In this document: positions 41,797-50,043 of the stretch, in pieces
Numbering within the stretch: position 1 is the first letter of the stretch
Layout: each line of letters starts with the position of its first letter
NCBI RefSeq assembly: GCF_014596465.1
Contig: NZ_MECK01000556.1
Coordinates: 57,420-121,419 of the forward strand
DNA length: 64,000 nt
Reading direction: 5' to 3'
Source of the DNA: Streptomyces sp. CBMA123
GTDB taxonomy: Bacteria > Actinomycetota > Actinomycetes > Streptomycetales > Streptomycetaceae
Notes under the pieces: model-generated
Seen by the model: only the letters and a program-made list of their open reading frames with translations
Told to the model about the DNA's origin: nothing
The model's database searches: none
Translations under genes and position numbers: made by a program

Positions 41797-43839
41797 TCAG
41801 TCCTGGGCGGGCGCGGTGACGGTGTAGGCGGCGTCCAGGACGACGGCGCCCTTGGGCAGGACGCGCACCGGGTTGAGGTCCAGCTCGAAGCCGTCCGGCC
41901 AGGCGGCGACCAGGTCGGCGACGCTCTGCAGCAGCTCGGCCATGGCGTCCTTGTCGGCCGGCTCGGTGCCGCGGGCGCCGTCCAGCAGCGGGGCGCCGCG
42001 CAGTTCGGCCAGCATCCGCGCCGCCTCGCCCGGGGCGAGCGGCAGCAGGCGGTGGCTGACGTCGTCGAGGATCTCGGCGAAGATGCCGCCCAGGCCCACG
42101 GTCAGCACGGTGCCCAGCGGGGTGCTGCGCGCGCCGACCAGCAACTCCACGCCCTCGGCGACGAGTTCCTCGACCAGCACGTCCCCGCCCAGCGCGGCGA
42201 GGTCCTGGAAGGCCTGCGCGGCCTGCTCGGTGGTGACGCCGACCTTCACGCCGCCGGCCTCGCTCTTGTGCAGCAGGCCCGGGACGACGGCCTTGGCCAC
42301 GGCCCGGCCGCCGACCTCGCGCACCGCCTCGACGGCCTCCTCGGCGGTGGTGACGGTGCGTCCGCGCGGCACCGCGATGCCGGCCTGGGCGAGCAGCTGC
42401 TTGAGCTGCGGCTCGCTCGCGCCCTCGGCGGGGGCCGCGGTGGCCGCGGCCGGGGCCTGGGCCTCGGCCCGCGGGCGGCTGACCTGCCACAGGTTGGCGG
42501 CCGCGCGCAGCGCCCGGGCCGGGGTGGGGAAGTCGGGCAGCTGGGCGGCGCGCATCTGCTGCGCCGCGTCGGGGGCCAGGAAGTCGGCGGCGGTGCGGGC
42601 CACGAACACCGGCTTGCCGCCCTTGCGGGCGGCCTTGGACAGCGCGGTGACGGCCTTCTCGACGTCGGGGCCGGCCATGACGCAGAAGCAGGCCAGGATG
42701 ATGTCGACCTCGTCGTCGGCGATCAGCACGTCCAGCGAGCGGTCGAACAGCGTCGGGTCGCTGAGCACGGTGGCGGTGATGTCGACCGGGTTGTCGACCG
42801 AGCCGAACGCCGGGACGATCTCGGCCAGCGCGGCGGTGCTCTCCGGGGAGAGGCGGCTGAGCTCCAGGCCGGCGTCGATGGCGTCGGCGGCCAGGATGCC
42901 CGAGCCGCCGGAGGTGGTGACCACCGCGACCTTCGGGCCCTTGGGGCGCAGCGGGAACTCGAACGCCTGGGCGGTGTCGAGGAGTTCGTCGATGTCGTCG
43001 ACGCGGGCGATGCCGAGCTGCTTGAGCGCGGCGTCCAGGACGCGGTCGTCGGTGGACAGGGCGCCGGTGTGGGAGGCGGCAGCGCGGCTGCCGGCCTCGG
43101 TGCGGCCGGACTTGAGGAGGGCGACGGGCTTGCCGGAGGCGCTGAGGGCCTTCAGGGTGGCGATGTCGGGGATGTCCTCGAGGTAGCCGACCAGGCCGGT
43201 GCACGCGGGCTCGTCGGCGAGTTCGCGCAGCACCTCCAGGGCGGTGACGTCGGCGTCGTTGCCGGTGCTGACCACCCAGCCGGGGCGCAGTCCGCGCTGG
43301 AGGGCGAGGCTGGCGGCGCCGAAGCCCAGGGCGCCGCTCTGGCTGACGAAGCCGAGGGTGCCGGGCTCGAAGGGGACGTCGTCGGCGCCGAACAGGGGGC
43401 TGAAGGTGGCCAGGACACGGGTGTTGTAGCTGACGGCGCCGATGCAGTTGGGGCCGATCAGGCGCAGTCCGCCGGCCCGGGCGGTGGCGACGATCCGCTC
43501 CTGGAGGGCGGCGCCCTCGGGGCCGGTCTCGGCGAAGCCGGAGGAGGCGATGACGGCCAGCGGGACGCCGGCGGCCACGCAGTCGTCGACGGCGCCGGCG
43601 ACGCGGTCGGCGGAGACCATGATCAGGGCCAGGTCGACGGTGCCGGGCACCTCACGCAGGCTCGGGTAGGCGGGCACGCCGAGGATCTCGCCGCCGCGGG
43701 GGTTGATGGGCAGGATGCGGCCCTGGTAGCCGTAGCGCAGGAGGTAGTCCATGGGCTTGCGGCCCAGGGCGCCCTTGCGTTCGGTGGCGCCGATGACGGC
43801 GATCGAGTCGGCGTTCCACAGCGCTGATATCGCGCTCAT
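41797..43839 (-). CDS. ADP-forming acyl-CoA synthetase (acetyl-CoA synthetase type, alpha-beta fusion)
   Basis: 680 aa, ATG at 43839 overlapping the hemA stop (ATGA). Domain order: CoA-binding Rossmann domain (residues about 5-130, [15 protein letters not shown]), succinyl-CoA-ligase-like domain with the phospho-His in AAASHTGAL (near residue 260), then a linker and a C-terminal ATP-grasp domain (about 465-680, [38 protein letters not shown]). It makes an acyl-CoA from a carboxylic acid, CoA and ATP with ADP release. In this operon the acid is probably a pathway intermediate rather than acetate. Strong translational coupling to hemA supports membership. Confidence 0.9.
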   Translation of the reverse strand: MSAISALWNADSIAVIGATERKGALGRKPMDYLLRYGYQGRILPINPRGGEILGVPAYPSLREVPGTVDLALIMVSADRVAGAVDDCVAAGVPLAVIASSGFAETGPEGAALQERIVATARAGGLRLIGPNCIGAVSYNTRVLATFSPLFGADDVPFEPGTLGFVSQSGALGFGAASLALQRGLRPGWVVSTGNDADVTALEVLRELADEPACTGLVGYLEDIPDIATLKALSASGKPVALLKSGRTEAGSRAAASHTGALSTDDRVLDAALKQLGIARVDDIDELLDTAQAFEFPLRPKGPKVAVVTTSGGSGILAADAIDAGLELSRLSPESTAALAEIVPAFGSVDNPVDITATVLSDPTLFDRSLDVLIADDEVDIILACFCVMAGPDVEKAVTALSKAARKGGKPVFVARTAADFLAPDAAQQMRAAQLPDFPTPARALRAAANLWQVSRPRAEAQAPAAATAAPAEGASEPQLKQLLAQAGIAVPRGRTVTTAEEAVEAVREVGGRAVAKAVVPGLLHKSEAGGVKVGVTTEQAAQAFQDLAALGGDVLVEELVAEGVELLVGARSTPLGTVLTVGLGGIFAEILDDVSHRLLPLAPGEAARMLAELRGAPLLDGARGTEPADKDAMAELLQSVADLVAAWPDGFELDLNPVRVLPKGAVVLDAAYTVTAPAQD

Positions 43840-45152
43840 ACCAAAGCCTCCTGGGCGCCTGCGGGGGCGCGGGTTTCGGGGGTGAACAGGGCGTGCAGGG
43901 CCTGGACGTAGACGTCGCCGTCGGGGGCGGCGGCCAGTTCGCGGGCGCGGACGGTGGGCTGGTGGAGCATCTTGTCGACGATGCGGCGGATGCTCTGGGC
44001 GACGGCCTCTCGGGCCTCTTCGTCCAGGGCGTCCAGGCGGCGGGCCAGCCGGTCGAGTTCGGCGGTGGTGGCCTCGGCGGCGCTGGTGCGCAGGGCGGCG
44101 AGGATCGGGGTGGCGCGGGCGGCGCGCTGGGCGGCCTTGAAGGTGTCGACCTCGGCGTCGACGATGCGGTGGGCCTCCTGGACGCTGGAGACGGACAGTT
44201 CGTCGTCTCCGCCGTCGCGGGCGATGCGCTGGAGGTCGACCAGGACGGTGCCGGGCACCTCGCCGGCCCGGGGGTCGATGTTGCGCGGCAGGGCGAGGTC
44301 GAGCAGGTAGAGCTCGCGTCCGGCGCGCTGGGTCATCGCGTGGGCGACCTGGTCGTGGGTGACCAGGGGTTCGGTGGCGGCGGTGCAGCTGACGACGACG
44401 TCGACGTCGGCGAGCAGCCGGGGGATCTCCTCGAGCGGGTAGCCCTGGCCGTCGGCGGTCTCGGCCAGGCGCTGGGCCTTCTCCGGGGTGCGGTTGGCCA
44501 TGTGGATGGTGGTCAGGCCGGAGCGGCGCAGGGCGGCCAGGACGACGCCGCCGAACGAGCCGGCGCCGATGACCAGGGCGGTCTTGCCGTCGAGGGAGCC
44601 GACGGTGCGTTCGAAGAAGGCCAGGCCGGCGGTGGCCAGGGAGCGGCCGGCCTCGTTGAGGCCGGTCTCGTTGCGGGCGCGCTTGCCGGTGCGCAGGGCG
44701 GCCTGGACGGCCTTGTTGAGGCTGGCGCTGGTGGCGCCGGCGCGCTGGGAGCGGTCGAGGGCCTCCTTGATCTGGCCGAGGATCTGGTCCTCGCCCAGGA
44801 CGACGGAGTCGAGGCCGGAGGCGACCTGGAAGAGGTGGCGCAGCGCGTCGTCGGCGGTGCGCACGTACTGGTAGGGGGCGATGTCGTCGGCGTCGACGCC
44901 GGTGTGACGGGCGATCAGGTCGCTGAGGGCGGGGGCGGGGTCGTCGCCGGGGGCGGCTTCGAGGTAGACCTCGAGCCGGTTGCAGGTGGACAGGACGACG
45001 GCGTTGCCCAGGCCCTGGGTGTTGATCTCGCTGACGAGGTCGTCCAGGGGGTTGGGGGTCTCGTAGAGCTGTTCGAGCAGTTCCAGGGGGGCGGTGGCGT
45101 GGCTGAGCCCCACCGCGACGAGGGTGCTGCTCTCGGGAGTCGGTCGTTGCAC
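43836..45152 (-). CDS. hemA: Glutamyl-tRNA reductase
   Basis: 438 aa, GTG at 45152. Reduces glutamyl-tRNA to glutamate-1-semialdehyde with NADPH. Nucleophile Cys57 with Arg59 is in VVLSTCNRLEVY; the glutamate-recognition region has GLSHATAPLELLEQL (the usual GLSHRTAP has Ala in place of Arg here); LGEDQILGQIKEAL follows; the NADPH domain reads ALVIGAGSFGGVVLAAL; the C-terminal dimerisation helices end with RRIVDKMLHQPTVRARELA. It should be active. It uses Glu-tRNA, which the gltX gene at 54625 could supply. The start codon has a weak Shine-Dalgarno and a 118-nt gap to hemB containing a hairpin. Confidence 0.94.
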   Translation of the reverse strand: MQRPTPESSTLVAVGLSHATAPLELLEQLYETPNPLDDLVSEINTQGLGNAVVLSTCNRLEVYLEAAPGDDPAPALSDLIARHTGVDADDIAPYQYVRTADDALRHLFQVASGLDSVVLGEDQILGQIKEALDRSQRAGATSASLNKAVQAALRTGKRARNETGLNEAGRSLATAGLAFFERTVGSLDGKTALVIGAGSFGGVVLAALRRSGLTTIHMANRTPEKAQRLAETADGQGYPLEEIPRLLADVDVVVSCTAATEPLVTHDQVAHAMTQRAGRELYLLDLALPRNIDPRAGEVPGTVLVDLQRIARDGGDDELSVSSVQEAHRIVDAEVDTFKAAQRAARATPILAALRTSAAEATTAELDRLARRLDALDEEAREAVAQSIRRIVDKMLHQPTVRARELAAAPDGDVYVQALHALFTPETRAPAGAQEALV

Positions 45153-45219
45153 GGTATTTCACACCTCAGTAGTCCGACGGGGCCCGGCCGGGGCGGGGCC
45201 CGGCCGGGGGCGGTGACGG

Positions 45220-45250
45220 CCCGTCGGCCGGCCGGGGCGCGGCCGACGGG
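45220..45250 (-). terminator. Hairpin between hemB and hemA, possible attenuator
   Basis: CCCGTCGGCCG (45220-45230) pairs with CGGCCGACGGG (45240-45250) around 9 nt. It lies in the 118-nt gap inside the operon, together with a repeated GGGCCCGGCCGGGG. It could lower read-through from hemB into hemA or stabilise the upstream transcript. Confidence 0.5.
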
Positions 45251-45270
45251 TGTCGTCTCGGTGCGGGGCC

Positions 45271-46296
45271 TCAGGCGCCCAGGCGCGGCGCGAACTCGGT
45301 GGCCCAGTAGGTGATGATCTGGTCGGCGCCGGCGCGGTGGATGGACAGCAGGCTCTCCAGGACGGACGCGTCGCGGTCGAGCCAGCCGTTGGCGGCGGCG
45401 GCCTCGATCATGGAGTACTCGCCGGAGACCTGGTAGGCGGAGACGGGGACGTCGACGCGGTCGGCGATCATGCGGACGATGTCCAGGTAGGCCATGGCGG
45501 GCTTGACCATCACCATGTCGGCGCCCTCGGCGAGGTCGAGGGCGACCTCGCGCAGGGACTCGCGGATGTTGCCGGGGTGCTGCTGGTAGCTGCGCCGGTT
45601 GCCTTCCAGGCTGGACTCGACGGCGTCGCGGAACGGGCCGTAGAAGGCGGAGGCGTACTTGGCGGAGTAGCCGAGGATGGCGACGCTGCCGTGGCCGGCG
45701 GCGTCCAGGGCGGCGCGGATGTGGCGGACCTGGCCGTCCATCATGCCGCTGGGGGCGACGATCTGGGCGCCGGCCTCGGCCTGGACGACGGCCGCCTGGG
45801 CGTAGAGCTGGACGCTGGCGTCGTTGTCGACGTCGCCGTCCGGGCCCAGGACGCCGGTGTGGCCGTGGGTGGTGTACTCGTCGAGGTTGATGTCGCCGAT
45901 GACGACGGTGTCCGCGCCGACCTCGGCGGTGACGTCGCGCAGGGCGACCTGCAGGATGCCCTCGGGGTCGAGGGCGCCGGTGCCCTGGGGGTCCTTGTGC
46001 TCGGGGATGCCGAAGAGCATGACGCCGCCGACGCCGGCCCGCACGGCCTCGGTGGCGGCCTTGCGCAGGGAGTCGCGGGTGTGCTGGAAGACGCCCGGCA
46101 TGGAGGGGATCTCGCGCGGCTCGGTGAGGCCCTCGCGCAGGAACAGCGGCTGGATCAGGTTGCTGGCGTTGACCTGGGTCTCGGCGGCGAGGCGGCGCAG
46201 GTGGGGGGTGCGGCGCAGTCGGCGGGGGCGGTGCAGCGGGGCGCCGGCCGGGGTGCTGAACGGGGAGGGGCCGAGGATCGACTGGTGGTTGCTCAT
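45271..46296 (-). CDS. hemB: Porphobilinogen synthase (5-aminolevulinate dehydratase), cysteine-free metal site
   Basis: 341 aa, ATG at 46296. Condenses two 5-aminolevulinate molecules to porphobilinogen. Schiff-base lysines: Lys213 in ILGYSAKYASAFYGPFRDA and Lys265 in MVMVKPAMAYLD. In the metal loop GDINLDEYTTHGHTGVL (134-150) the three zinc cysteines of animal-type enzymes are replaced by Asn137, Asp139 and Thr147, so catalytic zinc binding there is unlikely and a Mg/K-type or metal-independent form is expected. PSGMMDGQV is the conserved substrate segment. hemC and hemD are absent beside it, unlike the normal Streptomyces heme cluster. Confidence 0.95.
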   Translation of the reverse strand: MSNHQSILGPSPFSTPAGAPLHRPRRLRRTPHLRRLAAETQVNASNLIQPLFLREGLTEPREIPSMPGVFQHTRDSLRKAATEAVRAGVGGVMLFGIPEHKDPQGTGALDPEGILQVALRDVTAEVGADTVVIGDINLDEYTTHGHTGVLGPDGDVDNDASVQLYAQAAVVQAEAGAQIVAPSGMMDGQVRHIRAALDAAGHGSVAILGYSAKYASAFYGPFRDAVESSLEGNRRSYQQHPGNIRESLREVALDLAEGADMVMVKPAMAYLDIVRMIADRVDVPVSAYQVSGEYSMIEAAAANGWLDRDASVLESLLSIHRAGADQIITYWATEFAPRLGA

Positions 46297-46428
46297 GACG
46301 GGTCGGTGCTCCTTAGCGGGGCTCGTGCTTGACGGGCTGTTCCTTGACGGGGCTGGGGTGGTACGGGCGGGGCCTCGGTGGGGGGCGGGCTCCGGGTGGG
46401 ACGGGGTGGGGCGGGGTGCGGGCAGGTC

Positions 46429-47229
46429 TCAGAGGGTGGCGCCGAGGAAGACCTTCTCCAGGTGGCGGGTGATCTCCGGGTCCGGCCGGTGGAACCAGTA
46501 GCCGGCCGTGGAGCGGTTGAAGATGCCCAGGCGCTGGAGGGTGACGGACAGTTCGGCGAACTTGACGGCCAGGCCGGCCGGGTCGATGACGGGCAGGCCG
46601 TGCAGTTCGCGGATGCCGCGGTTCCAGAGGATCTCGTTGGGGATGCCCTCGGCCGGGATGATGACCTCGGCGCCGGCCTTGGCGGCGCGTTCGGCGGCCT
46701 CGGTGTAGGTGGTGAGGAACAGGTCGTCGTCGCCTTCCAGGGCGCGGTGGACGCCGTCCCAGCCGCCGGGGACCACCTCGTAGCTGGCGAGGGAGGAGTC
46801 CAGGCCGTAGCGGGTCACGTTGGCCTGGATCGGCTCCTGGAGCGGCGGCATGAAGCCGAGCAGGCCGAAGCGGTAGCCGGCCATGGCGGAGAGGTGGAAG
46901 GCGGTCTCGCCGTAGCCGAGGGTGGGGATGCCGGCCAGGTGGCGGGCGTCGCGCAGGCCCGGGTCCTGGCCGGCGGCGACCACCCAGGCGTCGTAGCCGG
47001 CCCGTTCGGCGGCCACGGCGCTGTGGGCGAAGTGCTCGCTGAACAGGACCTGGGCGGCGTGGTGGCCGACCAGGCCGAAGGGGGTGTTGGAGGGGTAGGT
47101 CTGGGCGGGCAGGGTCTTGATGTCGATCTCGGTGTCGGGGCCCTTGATCGCGTCGAGGTGCTCGCGGTACCAGGTGTCCAGGAGGGGCAGGCGCCCCTCG
47201 ACGGTGTGTTTGTGGAACCAGATGCGCAC
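46429..47229 (-). CDS. Asp/Glu/hydantoin racemase superfamily protein
   Basis: About 266 aa. I chose the GTG at 47229 (MRIWFHKHTVEGRLPLLDTW), 9 nt from AGGAG; the ATG at 47238 is almost on top of it. The pseudo-symmetrical fold of the superfamily is suggested by DAWVVAAGQDPGLRDARHL and GAEVIIPAEGIPNEILW, the two active-site loops. Both normally carry a catalytic Cys, but here they read VAAGQDP and PAEGIPN with no cysteine, so ordinary racemase chemistry is doubtful. It could be a decarboxylase- or isomerase-like variant, or a non-catalytic homologue. It lies between the flavin monooxygenase and hemB in one operon. Confidence 0.75.
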   Translation of the reverse strand: MRIWFHKHTVEGRLPLLDTWYREHLDAIKGPDTEIDIKTLPAQTYPSNTPFGLVGHHAAQVLFSEHFAHSAVAAERAGYDAWVVAAGQDPGLRDARHLAGIPTLGYGETAFHLSAMAGYRFGLLGFMPPLQEPIQANVTRYGLDSSLASYEVVPGGWDGVHRALEGDDDLFLTTYTEAAERAAKAGAEVIIPAEGIPNEILWNRGIRELHGLPVIDPAGLAVKFAELSVTLQRLGIFNRSTAGYWFHRPDPEITRHLEKVFLGATL

Positions 47230-47298
47230 GTGTCTCATCTCCTGGGGTCGCAAGGACGGCGGGGACGGTGGGGACGGCGGGCGGGTGGTGCCGGCGGG

Positions 47299-48501
47299 TC
47301 AGTGGCTCAGCTGCGGACGGGGGGCGCAGTCGAGCAGGGACGCCTTGATCAGGTATTCGGTGGTGCGCTCGGGGTCGGCGGCGGTGCGGCCGATGTCGTC
47401 CAGGGCGCGCTGCAGGGCGCTGGTGTCGTCGAGGCCGGCGGTGCGGGCCTCGCTGCGGGGCAGGACGGCGTCCAGGACGGCGGCGCGGCGCTGGGCGGCG
47501 GTGGTGGTCAGGGCGGTGTCGGGCAGCCAGCCGCCGTGGACGCCCGCGAGGGCGCGGCCGAAGGCGACGGCGTCGTGCAGGCCGCAGTTCATGTTCATGC
47601 CGCCGGCGGTGGAGGTCAGGTGGGCGGCGTCGCCGGCGAACAGCACCCGGCCGGCGCGGTAGTCGGGCAGGACGAAGCGGGCCAGCCGGTAGGTGTGGGC
47701 GTCGGTGACGCCGACCTGGTCGGCGACGCCGGGCAGGGCGCGGCGCAGCAGGTCGCGGACGTGGGCGGGGTCGGCGGCGTGGTCGCGGTCGGTGGCCTGG
47801 GGCATCCGGAAGATCAGGCGCCAGTGGTCGGGCATGCCGAGGATGCTGAAGGACTGGGCCGGGTCGCGGACGTAGGCCAGGGGTGCCAGGCCGGGGATGA
47901 GGGCGTCCAGCGGGGTGTCGGTGACCACCCGCAGGGCGTAGGAGGGGTAGGGGCGGGCCTCGGAGGGCAGGTGGAGGGCGGTGCGCACCAGGCTGCGGCT
48001 GCCGTCGGCGGCGACCAGGTGGTCGGCGTCCAGGGGCAGGCGCAGGCCGCCGGGGCCCTGGGTCCACAGCCGGACCGTGTCGCCGTGGGGGCGCACGTCC
48101 AGGACGGTGGTGTCGAAGTGGACCTCGGCGTGGGGGTGGGTGGTGAGGGCGTCCAGGAGCAGGGGGGTGAGGCGGGACTGCTCGACGTGGACGCGGTAGG
48201 GGTGGCGGGTGTGGCCGGCCAGGGGGGCGTAGGGCAGTTGGTGGATGACCCGCTGGTCGAGGGCGCGCCACTGGATGTGTTCCACCCGGCGGCCGGCCGC
48301 GATGAGGTCGTCGGCGACGCCGAGTTCCTCCAGGAGGTCGAGGGTGGCGGGGTGGAAGGTGGAGGCCTTGGAGGCGGTGGAGAGGGCGGGGCCCTGTTCC
48401 AGGACGGTGACCGGGACGCCGGCGCGGGCCAGGACGAGGGCGGTGGTGAGGCCGACCGGGCCGGCGCCGACGATGACGACGGGCCGGCGGGCGACGCTCA
48501 T
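47299..48501 (-). CDS. FAD-dependent monooxygenase (class A)
   Basis: 400 aa. Start ATG at 48501 overlaps the stop of the maleate-isomerase-like gene (ATGA). Motifs: VVIVGAGPVGLTTALVLARAG (GxGxxG), HLVAADGSRSLVRTALHL (DG) and RVLFAGDAAHLTSTAGGMNMN (GD). Length matches compact hydroxylases such as PHBH rather than those with a thioredoxin-like tail. Pyrrole or aromatic ring hydroxylation is the chemistry to expect, and porphobilinogen is a candidate substrate given the neighbouring hemB. That link is inference from position only. Confidence 0.9.
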   Translation of the reverse strand: MSVARRPVVIVGAGPVGLTTALVLARAGVPVTVLEQGPALSTASKASTFHPATLDLLEELGVADDLIAAGRRVEHIQWRALDQRVIHQLPYAPLAGHTRHPYRVHVEQSRLTPLLLDALTTHPHAEVHFDTTVLDVRPHGDTVRLWTQGPGGLRLPLDADHLVAADGSRSLVRTALHLPSEARPYPSYALRVVTDTPLDALIPGLAPLAYVRDPAQSFSILGMPDHWRLIFRMPQATDRDHAADPAHVRDLLRRALPGVADQVGVTDAHTYRLARFVLPDYRAGRVLFAGDAAHLTSTAGGMNMNCGLHDAVAFGRALAGVHGGWLPDTALTTTAAQRRAAVLDAVLPRSEARTAGLDDTSALQRALDDIGRTAADPERTTEYLIKASLLDCAPRPQLSH

Positions 48502-49247
48502 GCGGTGCGGCCGGCGGCCTGGACCGCGAGGCGGTTCAGCTGCCAGGGCTGCGAGGTGACGCCGGCCGGGGCACCGGTGTGCTTGTACGCCCAGCGGGCG
48601 GAGCAGATGTTGGACGTCAGCAGGACGCGGTCGTTGCCGGTGCCCAGGGTCTGCAGGGCGTCGAAGGTGAACATGCCGGTGCCGGTGAACAGCAGGGCGG
48701 CGTCGTCGGCGATGTTCGCGGCCTCGACCTGGCGGACCAGGTCCTCGGTGGTGACGTCGTAGGGGGAGAACCGCTCCCCCGCCTGGATCGGCAGCACCCG
48801 GGCGACCTTGAGGCCGGCCTGCTCCCAGTAGCTGCGGGAGAGTTCGGTCAGCCACGGCTCGTACGGGGAGACCAGGACGAGGTCGGTGATGCCGAGGTCG
48901 GCGCAGGTGTCCAGGGTGGCCAGGGTGGAGGAGGTCACCGGGTAGCCGGCGCTGTCGCCGAGCTGGTCGCACAGGCGGCGGTCGCCCTGGGGGTCGAGCA
49001 GGTAGTGCGATCCGCTGCAGGCCACCACGGCGGCGTCGAGGGCGAGCTTGCCGAAGGTGCTGAGGACCTGCGGGAGGATCTCGTTGTAGGTGTCGAGGCG
49101 CTCGCGCAGCCCCTGGCCCGGCAGTTGCGGGAACCGGGCCGTGTGCACGTTGGCGGTGGGGCGCATCAGCTCGGCGATCTCGGGCTCGGCCGCGGCGTTG
49201 CCGGAGGGGACGATGACGCCGACGCGCGCGGCGGAGTGCAGGGACAT
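48498..49247 (-). CDS. Maleate isomerase/arylmalonate decarboxylase-like (Asp/Glu racemase superfamily)
   Basis: 249 aa, ATG at 49247 after GAGGTCCCGTC. N-terminal RVGVIVPSGNAAAEPEI is the maleate cis-trans isomerase start. Two active-site loops carry cysteine: VVACSGSHYLLD (Cys about 79) and LLTSNICSARWAYKHTGA (Cys about 217). This pair is expected for maleate isomerase (NicE/MaiA), which turns maleate into fumarate. Together with a class A flavin monooxygenase this recalls ring-opening pathways such as nicotinate degradation, but the ring dioxygenase and amidase steps are missing. It is the first gene of the operon leading to hemB-hemA-hemL. Confidence 0.85.
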   Translation of the reverse strand: MSLHSAARVGVIVPSGNAAAEPEIAELMRPTANVHTARFPQLPGQGLRERLDTYNEILPQVLSTFGKLALDAAVVACSGSHYLLDPQGDRRLCDQLGDSAGYPVTSSTLATLDTCADLGITDLVLVSPYEPWLTELSRSYWEQAGLKVARVLPIQAGERFSPYDVTTEDLVRQVEAANIADDAALLFTGTGMFTFDALQTLGTGNDRVLLTSNICSARWAYKHTGAPAGVTSQPWQLNRLAVQAAGRTA

Positions 49248-49404
49248 GACGGGACCTCATTCAGCGGTGGGAGATGCGTCCGTAGGGCTCGGGCCCTGGC
49301 GCGGGAGGTGTCCGCGCCCTTCCTGGGCGGCCGGTGCAACACTAGGAACGCTCCGCTGGGGAGGCACTACGGAATCACGCAGTGAGTGGTTCCGCGGTGG
49401 GCGC

Positions 49405-49941
49405 TCAGGCGGTGAGCAGTTCGGGGCGGGTCGGCAAGCGGTGCACGGTGGCGCCGTGCAGGGCGTTGGCCAGTTGGGCGCGGCGCTGGATGGACAGCTT
49501 GCGGTAGATGCGGGTGATGTGCTGCTCGACGGCGCGGCAGCCCACGCCCAGGCGCTCGGCGATGGCCTGGTTGGTGTACCCGTCGAGCATCAGCCGGGCG
49601 ATGCGGCCCTCGTGGGGGGTCAGCGGGCCGTGGCCGGCGGCCTTGTCCTCGGTCTCGGGGCGGCCGGTCAGGGCGGGGTGGCCGAAGGCCAGGTGCCACT
49701 GGCGCACCTGGGAGCGGGCGACCAGGCTGTGGCGGGCCAGCGGGTCGGTGCGCAGCAGGCGGTGCAGGGAGACCTCGTCGGAGACGTTGAGGACGAGGAG
49801 TTCGCCGCCGTCGCCCTCCCAGGTGCCGCCGCCGATGAGCAGGCCGCGGTTCTCCAGGCCCTGCAGGAAGGAGCGGTGCTGGGTCCAGGCCTGGTGGTTG
49901 CTGGTTCCGTCGCGGAAGGTGCGTTCGGCGATGTACGGCAT
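49405..49941 (-). CDS. YCII-LuxR fusion regulator (copy 1)
   Basis: 178 aa, ATG at 49941 after GGAGACCCCG. Residues 1-90 are a YCII-like ferredoxin domain (RSFLQGLENRGLLIGGGTWE, ELLVLNVSDEVSLHRLLRTD). Residues about 106-155 are a LuxR helix-turn-helix (LTPHEGRIARLMLDGYTNQA, IAERLGVGCRAVEQHITRIY). It lacks a receiver domain, so the YCII part probably binds a small ligand. A paralogue with a nearly identical recognition helix lies at 56390. It is just upstream of the hemA-hemB-hemL operon in the same direction, separated from its own upstream gene by a terminator. Confidence 0.82.
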   Translation of the reverse strand: MPYIAERTFRDGTSNHQAWTQHRSFLQGLENRGLLIGGGTWEGDGGELLVLNVSDEVSLHRLLRTDPLARHSLVARSQVRQWHLAFGHPALTGRPETEDKAAGHGPLTPHEGRIARLMLDGYTNQAIAERLGVGCRAVEQHITRIYRKLSIQRRAQLANALHGATVHRLPTRPELLTA

Positions 49942-49992
49942 CGGGGTCTCCGGGTGTGCTGGCGGGGCGGGTCGGGGTGCGGGGTCATGGGT

Positions 49993-50028
49993 CGGGCCCG
50001 GGGAAGGTGGTGGCCTTCCCCGGGCCCG
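49993..50028 (-). terminator. Perfect 15-bp hairpin terminator of the EamA gene
   Basis: CGGGCCCGGGGAAGG (49993-50007) pairs with CCTTCCCCGGGCCCG (50014-50028) around TGGTGG, 15 nt beyond the EamA stop at 50044. Confidence 0.82.
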
Positions 50029-50043
50029 GGTGGGGGTGGGTGG

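Noticed and set aside
41797..45162. A single open frame of about 1121 codons spanning hemA and the acyl-CoA synthetase
   Set aside because: Only its last 680 codons are real coding sequence; the first part is an out-of-frame shadow of hemA, whose own frame has all the motifs.
40377..49247. C5N (aminohydroxycyclopentenone) unit pathway
   Set aside because: That route uses a PLP 5-aminolevulinate synthase from glycine plus succinyl-CoA, an AMP-forming acyl-CoA ligase and an amide synthetase. Here the C5 enzymes and HemB are found, the ligase is ADP-forming, and no amide synthetase is seen.
47299..49247. Nicotinate or similar N-heterocycle degradation operon
   Set aside because: A flavin monooxygenase and a maleate-isomerase-like gene fit, but the ring-opening dioxygenase, deformylase and maleamate amidase are absent and the operon continues into hem genes.
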